NCBI GenBank assembly: GCA_005879255.1
Contig: VBKY01000192.1
Location: forward strand, 1 to 11,026
Reading direction: 5' to 3'
Source: Deltaproteobacteria bacterium
GTDB lineage: Bacteria > Desulfobacterota_B > Binatia > UBA9968
Length of the DNA stretch: 11,026 nt
The notes under the pieces were generated by a model. The model was not told the DNA's origin. It made no database searches and was given only the letters and a program-made list of their open reading frames with translations. Shown piece by piece: positions 6,837 through 11,026 of the stretch. Each line of letters begins with the position of its first letter. The stretch's first letter is position 1. Position numbers and translations under genes: made by a program.

Positions 6837-7012
6837 CTCGAAAAAGATACTTCGAGCGCTAATGACTAGGTCAAAACGCATGGCGCTGAACGTGATTGAA
6901 GAAGTGTGTTCATCTTGCAAACCGCAAATGCAGGTCTTCGTGATTGGCAAGACACGGACAAAAGGACACCATCATCGGCCATAGGAACAAAGCAACCACG
7001 GGAGGGAGAACC

Positions 7013-8119
7013 ATGAATCGAGGACTTTCGCATTCATGTCCAGGAATTTGTCGATTGCCGATCTGGGTATTCCTCTTCGCCCAAATTCTTTTCGTTAATT
7101 CACCAACGGCGTACGCTCAACAACCTTTTTACCAAGGCAAGACTCTCCGAATCGTGGTTTCGTCTGCTGCTGGGGGAGGCAGTGATACAACAGCTAGAAT
7201 CCTAGCACGCCATCTGTCGCGATATGTTCCGGGCAATCCAGCTATCATTGTGGAGAACATGCCGGGTGGTGGGGATATCGTGGGCATCAATTATGTTTAC
7301 AACGTTGCCAAACCTGACGGGCTGACCTTGTTATTTAGTACAGGCGCTCCGATCACACAGCTGCTAAATCCCCCTGAAATGAAATTCGATATTTTAAAGA
7401 CGCAGTTTATTGGCGGAAGCTCGGAATCTGTGGCAGCGTTCATTCGCAACGATAAAACCGGAATCAAGTCTGTCAGCGACCTCACAAAAGCAACCGGCCC
7501 TATTGTACTTGGAGGAACACAAGTCGGATCGATTAAAGATATATCTTTGCGCGTGGCCATGAACTTATTAGACGTAAAAACGAAGTATGTCACAGGCTAT
7601 GGGGGCTCAGGTCCCGCTCGTCTAGCGTTTGAGCGAGGAGAAATCAATTTTACCCAGGAATCAACCGCTACAATTACCTCCACGGTTATGCGATGGGTCA
7701 AGGAAGGTTGGACTTCAATGCTGTATCAGGTGGGATTTCTCGGAGCCAAGGGCAATGTCATCAAGGATCCCGTTTGGAACAAAATGGGGCTCGACCTACC
7801 AACGGTCGGTGAAGCCTACAAAATGCTCCATGCGAAAGAACCTTCGGGGCCCGCGTGGGAAGCTGCAAAGGCGCTCGTCGGTGGCTACTCCTTAACCCGA
7901 ATGATAGCTTTTTCACCTGGAGTATCCGCAGACCGTGTAACTGAATTGAGAGCCGCGTTCAAATCGATGACTCTGGATTCTGCCTTTCAGGAGGAACTGG
8001 AGAAGAGGGGTTCGGCTGCACGGTTCCTTTTAGGCGATGAGGCACAAGATATTGCTGCCACGATCATCAACTCACCGAAGGAAGCTGTGGAACTCTTGAG
8101 AAAGCTCGCCACTCTATAG
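7013..8119 (+). CDS. TctC/Bug-type tripartite tricarboxylate transporter binding protein
   Basis: 368 residues. The reading frame opens at 6944, but GGGAGGGAG lies four bases before the ATG at 7013, and from there a good signal peptide is formed (hydrophobic IWVFLFAQILFV, cleavage near TAYA-QQ at residue 35). The mature part shows the Bug-family start KTLRIVVSSAAGGGSDTTAR (about 43-62), VENMPGGGDIVG (80-91) and NVAKPDGLTLLF (97-108). Bug proteins bind carboxylates or aromatic acids in the periplasm and normally serve a TctA/TctB permease, neither of which is present here. It lies 176 bases after the NMT1-like gene. Two binding proteins of different transporter classes in one operon is unusual. 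Confidence 0.88.
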   Translation: MNRGLSHSCPGICRLPIWVFLFAQILFVNSPTAYAQQPFYQGKTLRIVVSSAAGGGSDTTARILARHLSRYVPGNPAIIVENMPGGGDIVGINYVYNVAKPDGLTLLFSTGAPITQLLNPPEMKFDILKTQFIGGSSESVAAFIRNDKTGIKSVSDLTKATGPIVLGGTQVGSIKDISLRVAMNLLDVKTKYVTGYGGSGPARLAFERGEINFTQESTATITSTVMRWVKEGWTSMLYQVGFLGAKGNVIKDPVWNKMGLDLPTVGEAYKMLHAKEPSGPAWEAAKALVGGYSLTRMIAFSPGVSADRVTELRAAFKSMTLDSAFQEELEKRGSAARFLLGDEAQDIAATIINSPKEAVELLRKLATL

Positions 8120-8143
8120 TAGGAAGCGAAAGGAAGTCTGGTG

Positions 8144-8236
8144 ATGGAATTTGTTCAGACTTCTATTCCCGAATGGTTTACCATCCGCAGCTGCGAAATA
8201 TTGCCAGGCAAAGATGTGAAGAAGGAGGGACAATAA
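8144..8236 (+). CDS. Possible 30-residue leader or small protein before the amidohydrolase
   Basis: An ATG at 8144 (with GTG immediately before) has AGGAAG seven bases upstream and is open for 30 codons to TAA at 8234-8236, two bases before the amidohydrolase ATG. The protein (MEFVQTSIPEWF...) has no recognised motif. It could be a translationally coupled leader or simply chance. Confidence 0.3.
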   Translation: MEFVQTSIPEWFTIRSCEILPGKDVKKEGQ

Positions 8237-8238
8237 CC

Positions 8239-9330
8239 ATGCCGATAATCGACGCTGATACGCACGTGGATGAGACCGAAGACACCTGGGCCTATCTAGA
8301 TGCAGGCGATCAGCAGTTCAAGCCCGAGACAGCCTACCCCAAAGATCAGGACCCTTCTCGGCCACCCATGCGTTACTGGGTCATCGATGGGAAGCGCCAC
8401 CTTCGTTTCATACGCAGCGACGAGCAAACACAGACGACAGTTCAAACCCGTGAACTTATCGACGTGGACGCCCGACTGCGGGATATGGACCGGATGGGCG
8501 TGGACGTCCAGGTTATGTATCCGACGCTTTCTTTAGTGGAAGTCACGGAGCGGCCGGAAGTGGCCCTGGCGCTGCGGCACAGTTACAATCGCTGGCTCGC
8601 CGACAGGTGGGCGCGGTCGGGAGGGAGGCTGCGCTGGGTCATGCTGCCGCCTCTAAGGACGATGGACAAGGCATTGGAGGAGCTGCGTTTCGCAAAGGGC
8701 CACGGAGCCTGTGGGTTGCTCAAGAAGGGCGATCGAGAAGCCGGTTTTTGGCCCGCCGATCCTTATTTTTTCCCGCTCTATGAGGAAGCGCAGCGCCTCG
8801 ATCTGCCGATCTGCTTCCATACAGGATCTGGCACTCCCGATTTCAGTCCGGCGCGCCAGTTCCAATTCGGCGGCTTTTATCGCATTACGCTTCCTGTTGT
8901 GCATGCTTTTCAATCGCTGATCCTACAGGGAGTGCCGGCGCAGTTTCCGACCTTGCGCTTTGGTTTTATCGAAGCGGCCGCTTCCTGGATACCGCATGTT
9001 GTTCACAACCTACGCAGACATCTCGCCAAGAATCGAGAGCGACCGGCCAGTGTGCTGCGGGGCACAAATAAATTCTTGGACATTTCCGAAGACGTCATGC
9101 GCAGCAACCACATGTACGTTACATGTGAGGTGGACGAGGATCTGTCGTATCTCCTAAAGTACATCGGCGAGGACAACCTACTCTTGGGCTCCGATTACAG
9201 TCATAGCGATCCCGCTCAGGAGATGAGCTTTATCCGCCGGCTCCAACAACGCGCTGACGCGGGAGATATCCCACAATCGGTCGTAAAGAAAATTACCGAT
9301 CACAATCCCAGAGCGTTTTATGGTCTGTAG
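8239..9330 (+). CDS. Amidohydrolase_2 family metal-dependent hydrolase or decarboxylase
   Basis: 363 residues, usual for the ACMSD-like branch of the amidohydrolase superfamily. Metal-site landmarks are IIDADTHVDE (3-12, the first strand, with His9 and an acidic residue in place of the second His), CFHTGSG (192-198, His194), IEAAASWIPH (244-253) and GSDYSHSD (317-324, Asp319). Family members hydrolyse C-N or C-O bonds or decarboxylate aromatic or muconate-type acids, so either role is possible. The frame opens at 8173, but GGAGGG nine bases before the ATG at 8239 and the start of homology at MPIIDADTH select 8239. It is last in the plus operon with the two binding proteins and presumably acts on the imported compound. 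Confidence 0.9.
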   Translation: MPIIDADTHVDETEDTWAYLDAGDQQFKPETAYPKDQDPSRPPMRYWVIDGKRHLRFIRSDEQTQTTVQTRELIDVDARLRDMDRMGVDVQVMYPTLSLVEVTERPEVALALRHSYNRWLADRWARSGGRLRWVMLPPLRTMDKALEELRFAKGHGACGLLKKGDREAGFWPADPYFFPLYEEAQRLDLPICFHTGSGTPDFSPARQFQFGGFYRITLPVVHAFQSLILQGVPAQFPTLRFGFIEAAASWIPHVVHNLRRHLAKNRERPASVLRGTNKFLDISEDVMRSNHMYVTCEVDEDLSYLLKYIGEDNLLLGSDYSHSDPAQEMSFIRRLQQRADAGDIPQSVVKKITDHNPRAFYGL

Positions 9331-9398
9331 TCGACACCAGCCGGAGGCAGTACCGTCCTAGGAGACTGTATCGTAACTCCCCTTATGATAGGCCCGCC

Positions 9399-9448
9399 AC
9401 AAACGAGTTGACTCATGCCAGAGTAGCCGCTTAGCCGTTTGTCATGAG
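9399..9448. repeat. Interleaved inverted repeats between convergent genes
   Basis: ACAAACG (9399-9405) can pair with CGTTTGT (9436-9442), and CTCATG (9412-9417) with CATGAG (9443-9448). The arms interleave, so the two stems either exclude each other or form a pseudoknot. The site lies between the convergent amidohydrolase and iclR genes and could act in transcript ending, but no T-run is seen. The rest of the 9331-9512 gap shows nothing else. Confidence 0.3.
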
Positions 9449-9512
9449 CAGCTTAATCGTAATGCTCTTCTTATGGTGATTTTGTGCTGTTCGAAGGCAT
9501 GATGAGATTTCA

Positions 9513-10379
9513 TTACTTGGTGGATGAGTCTTTATGTCCAAGAGCCTCCGAAATCCGGAACGCCATAGACACTGTTGCACGAATGATTCGCGGGAAAGAT
9601 ACGCTCGGAACCAAGGAGGCCGGGAGGGTAACCGCCACGGCAGCCGTTACAGTTCCGCGAGAATCCCTGATAGGCGCAGCAACTCCGACAGCTCCTCCGG
9701 GAACTGCTTCTCCCTTGCTTAAGGCGAAACCCCGTTTCCGTATCGTGTCCAATTCCGCTTCTAGTCTTTTGGGATCGGTAATGGTTTTCTTAGTGAGCTT
9801 CTTTAAAGGCTTCCGCCTGAACAGGCTTTTTCGCTCTGCCTGATCCATAAAGGCGAGAAGTACTTTCCCTCCCGCTCCATGATTGTAGGGCAATCGAGTG
9901 CCAACCGGATAGGCGACTCTTAGGAAGTCGGAAGGCTCGATCCGTTCCACAACGAGAAGCCCATCGTTATCGAGTACTCGTAGGGACACGGTTCCGCCGA
10001 CCTGCCTTTGTAGATCTTGCATGAAAGGCGTGGCGGCCCTGCGAACGTCCAGCGTTCGCGAGACAATCTCGCCTAGCTCCATCAACTTAAAACCAAGCTT
10101 GTACCTTTGGATAACTAAATCTCTTTGAGCAAAACCTTTTTCCTCCAGCGACTTTAAAAGTTGATGCACGTGGCTCTTTGACAGATGAAGCTCTCTGCTC
10201 AATTCGGAGATTCCCCATACCGGCCTACTTGCTGAAAAGCAGCACAAAATGTCCAAAGCCTTTCTCACTGTCGTCGACGAGCGCGGCCGGTTCTTGTTTC
10301 GCATGTAACTTGTGACACCTTGATCGGCAATCAGACTATTGCCTGCGGCTTCATTAGCTGGAACGTCGTTCGATGTCAA
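9513..10379 (-). CDS. IclR-family transcriptional regulator
   Basis: 288 residues from a TTG at 10379, or 263 from an ATG at 10304 preceded by AGGTG at 11 bases; the shorter form is the more usual length. The N-terminal winged helix-turn-helix is clear: VRKALDILCCF, GISELSRELHLSKSHVHQLL, LEEKGF, then the linker YKLGFKLMELG. The effector-binding domain follows, with RRAATPFMQDLQRQVGGTVSL, VAYPVGTRLPYNHGAGGKVLLAF and a closing GGAVGVAAPI and VAVTLPAS. IclR proteins bind palindromes as dimers or tetramers and respond to small catabolic acids. Convergent with the amidohydrolase and divergent from a binding-protein relic, it probably controls the whole locus through four TTCG-N7-CGAA sites, one of which lies 18 bases upstream of its own TTG. 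Confidence 0.92.
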   Translation of the reverse strand: MTSNDVPANEAAGNSLIADQGVTSYMRNKNRPRSSTTVRKALDILCCFSASRPVWGISELSRELHLSKSHVHQLLKSLEEKGFAQRDLVIQRYKLGFKLMELGEIVSRTLDVRRAATPFMQDLQRQVGGTVSLRVLDNDGLLVVERIEPSDFLRVAYPVGTRLPYNHGAGGKVLLAFMDQAERKSLFRRKPLKKLTKKTITDPKRLEAELDTIRKRGFALSKGEAVPGGAVGVAAPIRDSRGTVTAAVAVTLPASLVPSVSFPRIIRATVSMAFRISEALGHKDSSTK

Positions 10380-10396
10380 GGCAAAGAGGACGAGCG

Positions 10397-10411
10397 TTCG
10401 GGATTCACGAA
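10397..10411. promoter_or_regulatory. Operator-like palindrome, copy 4 (TTCGGGATTCACGAA)
   Basis: It matches TTCG-N2-AT-N2-ACGAA, with the least symmetric centre of the four sites. It is just upstream of the iclR reading frame, where binding would block its transcription, suggesting autorepression. Confidence 0.5.
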
Positions 10412-10462
10412 CACTTATTCCTTAATATTCCAAGGTTGGCAAATATAAGACGGTCCGTTATG

Positions 10463-10477
10463 TTCGTAATCTACGAA
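10463..10477. promoter_or_regulatory. Operator-like palindrome, copy 3 (TTCGTAATCTACGAA)
   Basis: This is the most symmetric copy: TTCGTA and TACGAA are perfect inverted halves around ATC. It lies 27 bases upstream of a plus-strand TTGACA. A minus-strand TATATT (10447-10442) could serve as an iclR -10, which would put this site over the iclR -35 region. One site may thus activate rightward and repress leftward transcription. Confidence 0.68.
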
Positions 10478-10504
10478 TAGACAGCACGCCGATGCACAAA
10501 AGAG

Positions 10505-10534
10505 TTGACAAACCGAAAATCACGGAGATATTGT
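10505..10534 (+). promoter_or_regulatory. Promoter of the deleted binding-protein gene
   Basis: TTGACA (10505-10510) is followed by GATATTGT (10527-10534) with the same spacing as the 5750-5779 promoter. Similarity continues past the -10 into the first transcribed bases. It appears intact although the gene it served is broken. Confidence 0.62.
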
Positions 10535-10633
10535 CCTGTAAGAGCGACGCGAGAAACCGAACCGCGCGGCGTCGGTAGCTGAACAGATCTCAGCGGCCAC
10601 GGAGTTTCGCCAGCAAACAAATGGAGGAAGATT

Positions 10634-10977
10634 ATGGAGAAGATCATTGCGAGTTGAGAGCTCATACGATCGAGAGAATTAAGCGCACGGGAGCGCCAGT
10701 CAACTGGGTAGCTCTGGAAAATACGATCTTCGTTCAGACTCACAACCTAAGCGTTAGCGCACACACCTCTCGACCTCATGCTGCCGCCCTCTTCATCGAC
10801 TTTATCCTGCCCGCCGAAGGAATGAAGGCTGCAAGAGAAGTTCAACTTGTGCCTTCTAGGGTGGATGCGCCGAGCGATTTTCTACAAGGAAAAGGATACA
10901 CGATGCATCCCGTGCCCCTGTATGGAGACCGAGAGATCAAGCTCTATAAGGATTTGTTAGTAAAAGGGTATAAATGA
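10634..10977 (+). pseudogene. Internally deleted extracellular solute-binding protein gene
   Basis: GGAGG six bases before the ATG at 10634 marks an ideal start, but the frame reads only MEKIIAS before TGA (10655-10657). In the next frame the sequence from about 10650 to the stop at 10977 encodes the C-terminal third of an iron/2-aminoethylphosphonate-type binding protein. It contains IERIKRTGAPVNWVALENT, SAHTSRPHAAALFIDFILP-AEG and VPSRVDAP, matching the usual HPNAARLFIDFLLSxEGQ and final PxR pattern. Roughly 200 residues are missing. The simplest explanation is an internal, out-of-frame deletion joining the signal-peptide start to the C-terminus. An open frame from 10621 gives 118 residues but has no ribosome site and no secretion signal, so a working product is unlikely. 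Confidence 0.62.
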
Positions 10978-11026
10978 CGGCAGTCCAAACAGTTAATCCA
11001 TCGCTTTAATTCCGAAAATCTTGTAC

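Noticed and set aside
6862..6984. 40-codon plus-strand frame with a CSSC motif between the two binding-protein genes
   Set aside because: No ribosome site near its ATG and no recognisable pattern; likely chance within the 176-base gap.
6944..7012. TTG start at 6944 for the TctC-like protein
   Set aside because: It would put 23 polar residues before the signal peptide; the ATG at 7013 has a strong ribosome site and gives a normal signal.
9484..9843. Plus-strand open frame (119 codons) opposite iclR
   Set aside because: The minus strand encodes a clear IclR effector domain here; the plus frame shows no family features.

Overview
The window reads as accessory catabolic DNA from an uncultured, probably Gram-negative bacterium. 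Two secreted solute-binding proteins, a type III CoA-transferase, an AcuI-like reductase, an amidohydrolase_2 enzyme, an IclR regulator and a DUF35 relic are a mix common in soil or marine Deltaproteobacteria-like, Binatota-like or Tectomicrobia-like genomes. That placement is an inference from gene content only; no rRNA, tRNA or marker gene is present.

Layout. (1) Positions 1-1874, minus strand: the N-terminal part of a CaiB/BaiF CoA-transferase, cut by the window edge, and a complete YhdH/AcuI-type NADPH-dependent reductase. This part looks more G+C rich than the rest. (2) Positions 1875-2216: no gene; a 9-bp tandem repeat lies here. (3) Positions 2217-5574, minus strand: a compact operon. 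In transcription order it holds a radical-SAM protein with a CX8CX2C cluster motif, a paralogue that has lost exactly that cysteine loop, a 76-residue protein with three cysteines, a small cupin-like protein whose GTG start overlaps the preceding stop, and a decayed DUF35 fragment. (4) Positions 5575-5831: divergent control region. (5) Positions 5832-9330, plus strand: an NMT1/SsuA-like binding protein, a TctC/Bug-like binding protein and an amidohydrolase_2 enzyme. (6) Positions 9513-10379, minus strand: an IclR-family regulator. (7) Positions 10380-10633: a second divergent control region. (8) Positions 10634-10977: an internally deleted binding-protein pseudogene.

The parts appear to form one regulated locus. 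A 15-bp sequence, TTCG-N2-AT-N2-ACGAA, occurs four times, only in the two intergenic control regions: twice in front of the radical-SAM and transporter operons, and twice between iclR and the binding-protein relic. Two of these are followed by near-identical TTGACA promoters. The simplest reading is an IclR-controlled uptake and catabolism locus in which two secreted binding proteins deliver an unknown, probably acidic or aromatic compound. It would then be processed by a radical-SAM pair (one catalytic, one degenerate), a small protein, a cupin and an amidohydrolase or decarboxylase. The substrate and reaction cannot be read from sequence. The radical-SAM/pseudo-radical-SAM/small-protein/cupin unit is the best candidate for an undescribed system here.
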